Source: JBHIBR01 sp046759145 [NCBI: Nitrospinota bacterium] (GTDB lineage: Bacteria; UBA8248). From it: a DNA stretch of 5,160 nucleotides. The stretch's first letter is position 1; each line of letters opens with the position of its first letter. Positions 1 to 5,017 of this stretch are shown here, in pieces. Both the position numbers and the translations under genes were made by a program. The DNA is taken from assembly GCA_046759145.1 (NCBI GenBank), contig JBHIBR010000157.1, positions 1 through 5,160 of the forward strand. The letters run 5' to 3'. The notes below the pieces were generated by a model. That model saw nothing but the letters and a program-made list of their open reading frames with translations. It was not told the DNA's origin and ran no database searches.

Positions 1-731
1 ACGATCCAGCTCGGAGTGAGGTAGGCGGCGTAGATGTTGAGGTACTGGAAGTAGCCCGAAAGGAGGAGCACCCCCACGGCTGCCAGGACCGCGCCCCCGC
101 CCACATGGACGGCCTGGATGAAGCGCTTGTAGCCCTGGAAGAAGCTCAAGAAGGAGCGGAAGAGGAGGGCGCTCAGGAGGAAGGGGATGGCCATCCCCAT
201 GGAGTAGAAGCTGAGCAAGAGGACCCCTCGGCCAACTCCCTGTGCCGTGCCGGCGAGGGTCAGAATGGCCCCCAGCACCGGGCCGATGCAGGGAGTCCAG
301 CCCACCCCGAAGGCGAAGCCCACCACCAGCGAGCCCAGGTAGCCCGCCGGCTTGTTCTTGAGCTGGATGGGGCGGTACTCACGACCGAGGAAGGGAAGTC
401 GGAAGACGCCCATGAGGAACAACCCCAAGAGCAGGATCAGCACCCCGCTCGCCTCGATGAGCCAGTCCTGGTAGTGGAACAGCAGGCGGCCGATGAAACT
501 CGCCGAGGCGCCCAGGGCCACGAAGACCAGGCTGAACCCCAGGACGAACATGAGGGCGTTCAGCACGAGCCCACGGCGCTCGAGGGTCCCGCCCTCCTCA
601 AGGTTCTCAAACGAGGTGCCCGATAGATAGGCGAGGAACGAGGGCACGATGGGCAGGAGGCAGGGGGAGAGGAAAGAGAACACTCCCCCCGCCAGGGCGA
701 TGAAGGCGCCAACCTCCGTGGAGAAACCCAT
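1..731 (-). CDS. ccdA: CcdA/DsbD-type cytochrome c biogenesis membrane protein, 3' end outside window
   Basis: Integral membrane protein that carries reducing equivalents from cytoplasmic thioredoxin to periplasmic thioredoxin-like proteins. The frame is open from ATG at 731 to the window edge, about 243 residues with no stop, so it lacks only its C-terminus; the family usually has about 220-250 residues and six helices. The N-terminal helix carries SPCLLPIVP (Cys near 24) and a later helix carries GWTPCIGP (Cys near 148). These are the two redox cysteines and prolines typical of CcdA. Several long hydrophobic segments follow, including YLGSLVVGFAFGVG and GGAVLAAVGVLLLSGY. AAGGAGGG lies about nine bases before the start. 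It sits about 100 bases downstream of the cupredoxin gene, probably in the same unit. Two TlpA-like proteins upstream are its natural partners. No TGA recoding is needed here. Confidence 0.93.
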   Translation of the reverse strand, partial: MGFSTEVGAFIALAGGVFSFLSPCLLPIVPSFLAYLSGTSFENLEEGGTLERRGLVLNALMFVLGFSLVFVALGASASFIGRLLFHYQDWLIEASGVLILLLGLFLMGVFRLPFLGREYRPIQLKNKPAGYLGSLVVGFAFGVGWTPCIGPVLGAILTLAGTAQGVGRGVLLLSFYSMGMAIPFLLSALLFRSFLSFFQGYKRFIQAVHVGGGAVLAAVGVLLLSGYFQYLNIYAAYLTPSWI

Positions 732-806
732 AGTGCACAACCCTCCTTCCCATTCCGCGAGCTCACCACTTCCGAGCGCCCTGTCGAGAGGCCGCTCGCT
801 CCCTTC

Positions 807-826
807 CCGGCGTCCCCCCTCGCCGG
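807..826 (-). other. GC-rich hairpin after the cupredoxin gene
   Basis: CCGGCG and CGCCGG form a perfect 6-bp stem around an 8-base purine loop, seven bases after the cupredoxin TAA. No U-run follows, so it is not a canonical intrinsic terminator. It could shield the mRNA 3' end or attenuate transcription into ccdA. It could also be chance in GC-rich DNA. Confidence 0.35.
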
Positions 827-832
827 TGATTG

Positions 833-1267
833 TTAGTAGCCGTAATAGCCGCCCCGGGGGCGGGCCGGCTTCTTCTTCGCGGCTGGCTTGGCCGCGATGC
901 CCACCGCGAGCTCACCCACCATGCCCCGCTCGCGGTGACCCCTCTGCGGGCAGTAGAACACATGGGCGCCTTTCGGCAGGTCCACAGTGATCCTCGCCGT
1001 CTCGCCGGGGTCGATGCGGGGGATCGCGGCCTTCATCCCTTCGATCGCAAATCCGTGCGGATAGACCCCCACGTTGGTCACGACGAAAGTAACCCTGCCC
1101 GGCTCCACCTTCGGCTTTGCTCGATCGAAGGCGAACTCTTTGGCCTTGAGCTTGACCTCGCGGGCGGCTTCGGCCGCGCGCGCGGGCCGCGCCCAGATGC
1201 CGAGAGCCAAGATTGCGAATGCGGTGAAGAGCCAAGCGACGAGGAAGCGCCTTCTGGTTCCCATCAT
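833..1267 (-). CDS. Secreted cupredoxin-like blue copper protein
   Basis: A 144-residue periplasmic or exported copper protein. It begins MMGTRRRFLV, followed by a hydrophobic stretch and ARPARAAEA, a clear signal peptide cleaved near residue 31. The mature domain shows a cupredoxin pattern with candidate copper ligands His71 (YPHGF), Cys106 (VFYCPQRGH), His111 and Met116 (GMVG). This is the type 1 copper set. Such proteins usually carry electrons or bind copper; the partner is not evident here. After the fold ends near GELAVG there is an unusual basic tail, rich in Lys/Arg/Pro/Ala and ending GGYYGY. A strong purine-rich ribosome site (GGAGGAGAGGAG) abuts the first of two adjacent ATGs. The gene starts 16 bases after the DoxX stop, so the two are co-transcribed. 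A fragment of a related domain lies at 1810-1878. Confidence 0.88.
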   Translation of the reverse strand: MMGTRRRFLVAWLFTAFAILALGIWARPARAAEAAREVKLKAKEFAFDRAKPKVEPGRVTFVVTNVGVYPHGFAIEGMKAAIPRIDPGETARITVDLPKGAHVFYCPQRGHRERGMVGELAVGIAAKPAAKKKPARPRGGYYGY

Positions 1268-1283
1268 CTCCTCTCCTCCTTCC

Positions 1284-1652
1284 TCAACTGGGATTTCGTC
1301 CCCTCAGCGCCAAGGAAAGGGCCGCTCCAAGGAGACCGCTATCCCGCACAATCTCCGGACGGGTGAAGGTCGAGCTAAAGCCCACTCCGAGGATGATCCC
1401 GGCTAGGAGGGCCGATGCGGCCCACGCTCCAGCCCGCAGCCAGAGGCCCGTCGCCAGGGCGAGGCCGATGGCCGTCTCGGCGGCACCCAGGGCGTACATG
1501 AACCAAGACACCCATCCGCCCAGCGACTTGTAGAGGGAAGAGGGGATAAAGCCAACCCAGGCCAGCGGTCGGAAGAACTTGTCGATTCCGAACCAAAGAA
1601 ACACCAGCGCGAGCCCAGCGCGCAACACCAGTTGGGCCGCTCTCGCTTTCAC
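1284..1652 (-). CDS. DoxX-family membrane protein
   Basis: A 122-residue protein with about four transmembrane helices (residues roughly 8-24, 50-70, 74-93, 104-117). The N-terminus RAGLALVFLWFGIDKF and the C-terminal RPEIVRDSGLLGAALSLAL match the DoxX/SURF4-like pattern. Family members include a subunit linked to thiosulfate:quinone oxidoreductase and many small proteins linked to thiol or sulfur stress; the exact role here is unknown. The start is GTG at 1652, whose ribosome site is weak (GGCGG), so the start is less certain than the frame. It ends in TGA 16 bases before the cupredoxin gene, with which it forms a probable operon. It has no cysteine, so any redox role would need a partner. 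Confidence 0.85.
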   Translation of the reverse strand: MKARAAQLVLRAGLALVFLWFGIDKFFRPLAWVGFIPSSLYKSLGGWVSWFMYALGAAETAIGLALATGLWLRAGAWAASALLAGIILGVGFSSTFTRPEIVRDSGLLGAALSLALRGRNPS

Positions 1653-1706
1653 CGGAACCGCCTTCGCGCGACAAAGCCCCCGACCTGCGGTGCATTCCCC
1701 CTCTCA

Positions 1707-1712
1707 ATCATA
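1707..1712 (-). promoter_or_regulatory. Possible -10 element upstream of the DoxX gene
   Basis: TATGAT matches the sigma-70 -10 consensus at five of six positions. It lies about 55 bases before the DoxX start, in the only sizeable gene-free stretch. No convincing -35 hexamer is seen at 16-18 bases, so this is weak. The rest of 1653-1809 shows no coding frame I can support and only a short hairpin (GGCTCC/GGAGTC). Confidence 0.22.
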
Positions 1713-1809
1713 CCCTCCCTCTCCGCTCCCAGCGGAAGTCTTCGCAACGGGACTCCGGCAGGAGCCGATACCATTTGGCCTGAGCTTTTTACGAACAAAC
1801 TGCCCCTCC

Positions 1810-1971
1810 TCAGCCCTCGACGTGCACCTGCATGCTGCCTACCATCCCCCGCTCGGCATGTCCGAGCAGCGGGCAGATCAACTGATTTGGGATCACATTG
1901 TCAACTACTTGAAGCGGGCATGTAAGCGCTTCGCTCCACCTATCTCCCTCGTCTGGGCCGGATGAATTCTT
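1810..1971 (-). pseudogene. C-terminal remnant of a cupredoxin domain
   Basis: The minus strand between the small membrane gene and DoxX has a short open frame that ends in TGA at 1810. Its last 22 residues (1813-1878) read ICPLLGHAERGMVG followed by SMQVHVEG. That is a cupredoxin C-terminal copper loop (Cys, His, Met ligands), and it shares GHxERGMVG with the intact cupredoxin at 833-1267. The residues before it (SSGPDEGDRWSEALTC...) do not look like a cupredoxin, a TAA closes the frame at 1972-1974, and there is no credible start or ribosome site. I see no continuation in the other two minus frames, so the N-terminal half is lost or replaced. The first part of the open frame overlaps the end of the small membrane gene. 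It is best read as a truncated duplicate, though a very short expressed peptide cannot be excluded. Confidence 0.6.
1849..1869 (-). other. Strong inverted repeat inside the cupredoxin remnant
   Basis: GCTCGG and CCGAGC (1851-1856 and 1862-1867) pair around a five-base loop, and a G-U and a C-G pair extend the stem. It lies within the remnant's copper-loop codons and has no following U-run. It may have no function, or it could be an operator or mRNA-stabilising hairpin before the DoxX unit. Confidence 0.3.
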
Positions 1972-2185
1972 TTATCTTATTGGATATCGTAGAATCGAGA
2001 AACACATAAAGTCCCAGAAGCAGAATAAAAAATCCCAAAAGCTGAGGTAACCATGAGACGGAGTAATTTCCTCGCGGATAACAGGGATTGGCCCAATGCA
2101 TAGCGGCCTCGGGCGGTCCCACGCCCAGCCCCAGAAGCCAAATGGCCCCGTGGGTCACCGTTAACCCGAATACTCTCTTCGTCAC
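1940..2185 (-). CDS. Small two-helix membrane protein, family not recognised
   Basis: An 81-residue hydrophobic protein. Helix 1 spans about residues 5-23 (VFGLTVTHGAIWLLGLGVG). A loop follows with WANPCYPRGNYSVSW and a single Cys35. Helix 2 spans about 46-64 (WLPQLLGFFILLLGLYVFL). A basic tail ends IRPRRGR, suggesting a cytoplasmic C-terminus. I do not recognise the family. The GTG start overlaps the TGA of the preceding gene (GTGA), which implies translational coupling. GGGAGGAA lies immediately upstream with unusually short spacing. Codons have more A/T at third positions than neighbouring genes, and a possible promoter lies just upstream, so it may be separately acquired or separately expressed. 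Position suggests a link to the metal cluster; that is inference only. Confidence 0.6.
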   Translation of the reverse strand: MTKRVFGLTVTHGAIWLLGLGVGPPEAAMHWANPCYPRGNYSVSWLPQLLGFFILLLGLYVFLDSTISNKIKEFIRPRRGR

Positions 2186-2544
2186 TTCCTCCCTCGCGAA
2201 TTAGAGATTCTCGATGGGAAATTCCCCATAAAACCCCTTCTCCCCTTAAACGGATTTTCCTTCTCACGAAACTGGATGTCAAGGGCCTCCCCCCACCCGA
2301 TGCCGAGCATCCGTCTTAAGCGCCGGAGGCGCCGCCTGAGCCTCGCCCTCTCCACCTTCTTGAGCCGTTCGACGAGCGGCTTGGCCCCTGCGCTCCCTCA
2401 CCCGCTGCAGCAGAGCTCCATCGCCAGGTTGCGCCCCAGCGAGAGGGCGACGGCGGCAAGGACCTTGAGCGCTCCGGGAGGGGTGGTGCGAGTGTGGCGG
2501 ACTTTTACTTCTGTGCGATCCGGAACGACGAGGAAGTCCTTCAT
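2182..2544 (-). CDS. Predicted small selenoprotein with CCSGU motif, family not recognised
   Basis: The frame runs from ATG at 2544 to TGA at 2182 with one internal TGA at 2398-2400, giving 120 residues with Sec49. ATGA overlap with the MerE-like gene fixes the start, and GTGA overlap with the next gene fixes the end. Third codon positions are mostly G/C both before the TGA (38 of 48) and for the next 41 codons (36 of 41), so coding continues through it. The TGA falls in ELCCSG-U-GSAG, right after two cysteines, a setting expected for a redox or metal-binding Sec. A hairpin resembling a bacterial SECIS follows. Residues about 25-42 are mildly hydrophobic. Residues 57-79 are extremely basic (RLKKVERARLRRRLRRLRR). 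The last 30 codons are less GC-rich, so the natural C-terminus may differ. If the TGA were a true stop, the product would be 48 residues ending CCSG. Confidence 0.62.
2254..2282 (-). promoter_or_regulatory. Possible sigma-70 promoter for the small membrane gene
   Basis: TTGACA (2277-2282), a perfect -35, is followed after 17 bases by GAAAAT (2254-2259), four of six to the -10 consensus. It lies within the 3' part of the CCSGU gene, where base composition becomes more A/T-rich, and about 70 bases before the GTG at 2185. It would allow expression apart from the long upstream unit. Confidence 0.35.
2363..2381 (-). promoter_or_regulatory. SECIS-like hairpin after the TGA of the CCSGU gene
   Basis: In the mRNA, AGCCG pairs with CGGCU, then a C-A mismatch, then UC pairs with GA, leaving loop GUC. 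The loop G lies 24 bases after the UGA. Bacterial SECIS elements are in-frame hairpins shortly downstream of UGA with a G, often GU, at the start of the apical loop, so position and loop fit. The stem is short, so this is supportive rather than decisive. Confidence 0.5.
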
Positions 2545-2810
2545 CCTTGAGTCCCACCCTTGTTCAGCAGCTTGAGGCCCCAGATGATGGCCACGAAGAA
2601 ATAGATGAAAAGCGCGGGAACGAGGATGAGCAAGTTCTCCCTCAGGAACGCTCCCAGCACAGTCCCGCCGAGGAAGATGAGCAGCAGGGGGAGATGGCAG
2701 GGACAGGCCAGGATGCCGGTCGCCAGCAGGAAATAGCCCCCCAGGGTCCTTCCACCGGCCTTGCTAGAGGAGGCCGCTATGGTCCTCTCGGGCTTCACCG
2801 TCTTCGTCAT
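2541..2810 (-). CDS. merE: MerE-like small metal (mercury) transport membrane protein
   Basis: An 89-residue inner-membrane protein with two helices, about residues 23-54 and 58-80. The first contains ACPCHLPLLL (Cys36, Cys38, His39). MerE proteins, which move Hg(II) and organomercury across the inner membrane, carry the same CPCHLP motif in helix 1 and have about 78 residues. The N-terminus here is longer and polar/basic. Its ATG overlaps the TGA of the Sec-HMA gene, and its own TGA overlaps the ATG of the CCSGU gene, so the three are translationally coupled. The upstream HMA protein would be the extracytoplasmic donor, as MerP is for MerT in classical mer operons. Substrate is inferred from the motif; other soft metals are possible. 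Confidence 0.82.
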   Translation of the reverse strand: MTKTVKPERTIAASSSKAGGRTLGGYFLLATGILACPCHLPLLLIFLGGTVLGAFLRENLLILVPALFIYFFVAIIWGLKLLNKGGTQG

Positions 2811-3385
2811 TCCGGTTTTCCCCCGACCAGGCGAGGCTCAAGGCCACGCTGCCGGAAGTACGCCAGGAGCTCCTTGGAAGAGAGCAGGTTCGTCTCTACC
2901 ACCAGCCGGGCGCGCTTGCCAAGGAGGTCCACGCTAGCCTCTACCACTCCGGGGAACTTGACCACCTCCCTCTCGAGCCTCTCCCGCTCTTCGAAATCCT
3001 GAAGCCCGGGGAGTGCGAAGACGAGCTCCTTGCGCCTCTCGCCCAGTGCCTCGGACCGATAACCGTACTCCGTGAGCCCTCTGGCGACCTGCTCGGGCGA
3101 AGTGCGCTTGGGGTCGTAGACGACGGTGGCCGCCCTCGCCCCGAAACTCACCTTCGCCTGGCTCACCCCCGGCAGCCTTCCCAAGGCCGCTTGCGCCGCG
3201 TAGGCTCAGCCCACTCAGAAGAGACCCCCCACACGCAGCTTCGCGATCCGAAGCCCGGGCGGGGCGACGGTCGCAGACTCCTCCTCCAGCGGGGCCGAGC
3301 CCAGGGAGAGAAGACCTCCCGAGTTCAGGACGAAGAGGGCCCCGAGGACCGCGAGGAGGGGAAGCCAGAGGAACGTCCTCTTCAC
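2807..3385 (-). CDS. Predicted selenoprotein: membrane-anchored HMA (MerP-like) protein with UVGU metal site
   Basis: The frame holds two TGA codons (3215-3217 and 3206-3208) exactly where an HMA domain has the cysteines of its GMxCxxC metal site: VGGLF-U57-V-G-U60-AYAAQAAL. What follows (GRLPGVSQAKVSF, ATVVYDP, SPEQVARGLTEYGY) is the normal HMA continuation, so read-through restores a complete domain (about 45-110). The start is GTG at 3385, with GAGGAG seven bases upstream. Residues 2-24 (KRTFLWLPLLAVLGALFVL) form a signal or membrane anchor, placing the domain in the periplasm. A second, degenerate HMA-like domain (about 119-187, KELVFALPG to YFRQRGLEP) lacks metal-binding cysteines. The 192-residue protein has no Cys at all. 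Its final TGA overlaps the MerE-like ATG. A SECIS-like hairpin follows the TGAs. A gene caller would report only a 5'-truncated form starting TTG at 3184. Confidence 0.85.
3172..3190 (-). promoter_or_regulatory. SECIS-like hairpin serving the UVGU codons
   Basis: GCGGCCUU and AAGGCUGC form an 8-bp stem (one G-U pair) closed by a GGG loop. The loop begins 23 bases after the second UGA and 32 bases after the first. Both fall within the range usual for bacterial SECIS elements, so a single hairpin could serve both Sec codons. It lies wholly inside the coding sequence (QAALGRLPG), as bacterial SECIS elements do. Confidence 0.62.
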
Positions 3386-3392
3386 TCCGTGG

Positions 3393-3398
3393 CTCCTC
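3393..3398 (-). promoter_or_regulatory. Ribosome binding site fixing the Sec-HMA start
   Basis: GAGGAG lies seven bases before GTG at 3385. The frame stays open further upstream, and no other start in it has a comparable Shine-Dalgarno. This choice also puts the hydrophobic anchor right at the N-terminus. Confidence 0.6.
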
Positions 3399-3428
3399 TC
3401 ATACGAGTCGAGGTCCGCAAGACCTTCC

Positions 3429-4001
3429 CTAGCCCTTCGGCAGGAGGCTCTCGATGAGCTTCTGGGCCTCTTTGCTGAACCACTCCCGGGGCCCCGCCGC
3501 GCCCCCCACCACGCGGCCCTCGGCGTCGATGAGGTAGGTCAGCGGCGGGCCTCGAAATCCATAGCGCCGCGCCACTTGCAGGTCGGGGTCGTGCAGGGTC
3601 GGGAAGGTGAGCTTGAACTTCTCCAGGAACGGCGGGATGAGCTCGCGGTTTCGGTCGATGGAGACGGCCACCACGGCGAACCCTTTGTCCTTATAAGTCT
3701 GGTGGAGCTTCTCCATCTCGGGCATCTCCCACCAGCAGGGCGTGCACCAGGTGGCGAAGAAGTTGAGCAGGACCGCCTTCCCCTTGAAATCGCTGAGCCG
3801 CACCGGGTTTCCGCCCACGTCGGGCAGCGTGAACTGGGGTGCGGGGGGGCGCTTTTCAAATCTGTACACACCCAGGGCCTTGAAGTAATCCCCGGGAGAG
3901 GCCTCGGAAGCCGCGAGCGCCGTTTCCCCCACCAGGGCCAGGACGATGAGGATGAAGAGAAAAACCGTCGAGTGGTATGCGAAACGCATGGTCTGCACCA
4001 T
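3429..4001 (-). CDS. TlpA/ResA-like periplasmic thiol-disulfide oxidoreductase
   Basis: A 190-residue thioredoxin-fold protein. The N-terminus has a hydrophobic segment (about 11-29) ending ETALA, a signal peptide or anchor. The redox site is FFATWC-TPC (Cys86 and Cys89), followed by WEMPEMEKL. A cis-Pro region, GPPLTYLIDAEG, lies near 151-162. The body VRLSDFKGKAVLLNFFATW is typical of the AhpC/TSA-Redoxin TlpA group, which reduces disulfides in specific periplasmic partners using electrons from CcdA. The ATG at 4001 is chosen because GGGAGG lies six bases upstream; an internal ATG at 3989 is possible. The gene starts 12 bases after the MerF-like gene and ends 43 bases before the Sec-HMA gene. 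The target could be the Sec-HMA or Mer-like proteins; this is inferred from context. Confidence 0.9.
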   Translation of the reverse strand: MVQTMRFAYHSTVFLFILIVLALVGETALAASEASPGDYFKALGVYRFEKRPPAPQFTLPDVGGNPVRLSDFKGKAVLLNFFATWCTPCWWEMPEMEKLHQTYKDKGFAVVAVSIDRNRELIPPFLEKFKLTFPTLHDPDLQVARRYGFRGPPLTYLIDAEGRVVGGAAGPREWFSKEAQKLIESLLPKG

Positions 4002-4013
4002 GGGAATCCTCCC

Positions 4014-4289
4014 TCAGTTGTCTAGTAGCCTCCCCGATGCATCTGGGGTTCGGCGAAGGCTCTCTTGCCTTGTTTCCGCGCTCTCGCCCGCTCGGGCGCG
4101 ACGCGCCGCCGCGGCCAGTGCGATGAGAGCGCCTATGCCCACGACAGCCCCCCCGCCCAGGACCCATCCTCCCCGCGAGATAGGGGGAAGGACGGAGATC
4201 AGCAGGAGGACCAGGAGAGGACCCCCGCAGCAGATCAGGTGGGGCAAGAAAGCCCGCAGGCCTGAAGACCCCTTCGGCTCATCGTTCAC
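4014..4289 (-). CDS. Small MerF/MerT-like CC-motif membrane protein
   Basis: A 91-residue protein with two hydrophobic segments (about 14-35 and 42-63). The first holds HLICCGGPLLVLLL with vicinal Cys20-Cys21. A CC pair followed by Pro and aliphatic residues in helix 1 is the feature of MerF and MerT mercuric transporters (MerF has CCxTPVLV), which accept Hg(II) from periplasmic MerP. MerF's second, C-terminal cysteine pair is absent; the tail is basic and Arg-rich instead. The GTG start overlaps the TGA of the upstream TlpA gene. The TlpA-like gene downstream begins 12 bases later, with its ribosome site in the gap. Identity as a metal transporter is moderately supported: length, topology and the CC pair fit, but overall similarity is low. 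Confidence 0.68.
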   Translation of the reverse strand: MNDEPKGSSGLRAFLPHLICCGGPLLVLLLISVLPPISRGGWVLGGGAVVGIGALIALAAAARRARAGESAETRQESLRRTPDASGRLLDN

Positions 4290-5017
4290 TCTTTCTGCCT
4301 CCAGAATTTTTCGAGGTCACCCGGTTTCGTGCCCTCCCGCAGCCGGTCGAGGCGGGCGGGTTCAACCCGCCGATTGTGTTCCGGCCCCTCCATCCGGTCT
4401 GGGTCGGGCGCCAGCGGGAGCCGCTCCCCCTGGAGGAGGGCTCCGATGACGGCCTGAGCGGACCGCCCGTCGAGGGGGGCTGCATCTCCCTCGGCCCGCA
4501 TCACCCCGCTCCGCGCGGCCCAGCGGCCTTCGCGGTCCAGGAGGATGGTGGTCGGCAGGGTCTCCACCCCGAAGAGGGAATAGAGCCTCCCGTCCTCGTC
4601 GTGGATAGCCCGCAGGCGGATGTTGAGCGCCTTCAGGTAACCTCGCACTACCTCGGTGGGGTAGGAATCGACGGAGACTAGGACGACCGCAAGCCCCGCA
4701 TCCCGATACTTGCGGTGGAGCCGCGCGAGGGCTGGCAGCTCGTCGGGGCAGGTGAGGCAGCAGCAGGTTGCGAAGAACTCTACCAAGAGGACGCGGCCCC
4801 TGTAGTCGGCGCTCCGAGTTGCTCTTCCTTCCACATCGAGCGCCTCGAAGCGCACCACCTGGCCCGCCCGAGCTGGGGCCCAGAGGGCGAGCCTCCTCGC
4901 CGCTTGCGAGAGGTCATTCGCCGCCGCAGCCGCCAAGGAGCCCGGGGGAGCTGCCGTCGCGAGGAGAGCCACAAGGACGAGAGAGGGGAATCCCCCGATC
5001 TTCATTCTCTCCCTCAC
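4286..5017 (-). CDS. TlpA-like periplasmic thioredoxin with CCCLTC site
   Basis: A 243-residue exported protein, longer than typical TlpA. Two starts are possible. GTG at 5017 overlaps the upstream TGA. ATG at 5005, with GGGAG just before it, gives a cleaner signal peptide (MKIGGFPSLVLVALLATAAP). The thioredoxin domain spans about 50-198: RSADYRGRVLLVEFFAT, then the cysteine cluster CCCLTC (85-87 and 90), PDELPAL, and cis-Pro in VETLPTTILLD. The usual Trp before CxxC is missing, and one extra residue and two extra cysteines are present. The C-terminus (about 205-243) is a charged extension beyond the fold. The stop overlaps the MerF-like start. It probably acts with CcdA. The cysteine cluster might bind metal or accept Sec/Cys disulfides; that is inference. 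Confidence 0.87.
   Translation of the reverse strand: MRERMKIGGFPSLVLVALLATAAPPGSLAAAAANDLSQAARRLALWAPARAGQVVRFEALDVEGRATRSADYRGRVLLVEFFATCCCLTCPDELPALARLHRKYRDAGLAVVLVSVDSYPTEVVRGYLKALNIRLRAIHDEDGRLYSLFGVETLPTTILLDREGRWAARSGVMRAEGDAAPLDGRSAQAVIGALLQGERLPLAPDPDRMEGPEHNRRVEPARLDRLREGTKPGDLEKFWRQKE

Noticed and set aside
105-990. Long plus-strand open frames opposite ccdA and the cupredoxin
   Set aside because: They are low-complexity Glu/Gln- or Arg/Pro-rich translations antisense to well-recognised genes, typical of GC-rich shadows.
1899-1904. TTGACA on the minus strand upstream of DoxX
   Set aside because: No acceptable -10 hexamer is found at 16-18 bases; the best candidates match only two of six positions.
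2279-2557. A 92-residue minus-strand open frame rich in Arg, Ser and Pro
   Set aside because: It is an alternative frame of the CCSGU gene. The other frame has the ATGA/GTGA overlaps, better third-position G/C and a sensible protein.
2807-3184. A 125-residue HMA-like gene starting at TTG 3184
   Set aside because: This start lacks the metal site and first strand of the domain and has no good ribosome site. The full frame extends to GTG 3385 through two TGA codons.
2182-3385. Sequencing error or genome-wide TGA recoding as the explanation for the three TGAs
   Set aside because: Two TGAs fall exactly on CxxC ligand positions and each set is followed by a SECIS-like hairpin, while TGA serves as the normal stop for the DoxX, MerE-like, MerF-like and other genes here. 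Not fully excluded without reads.
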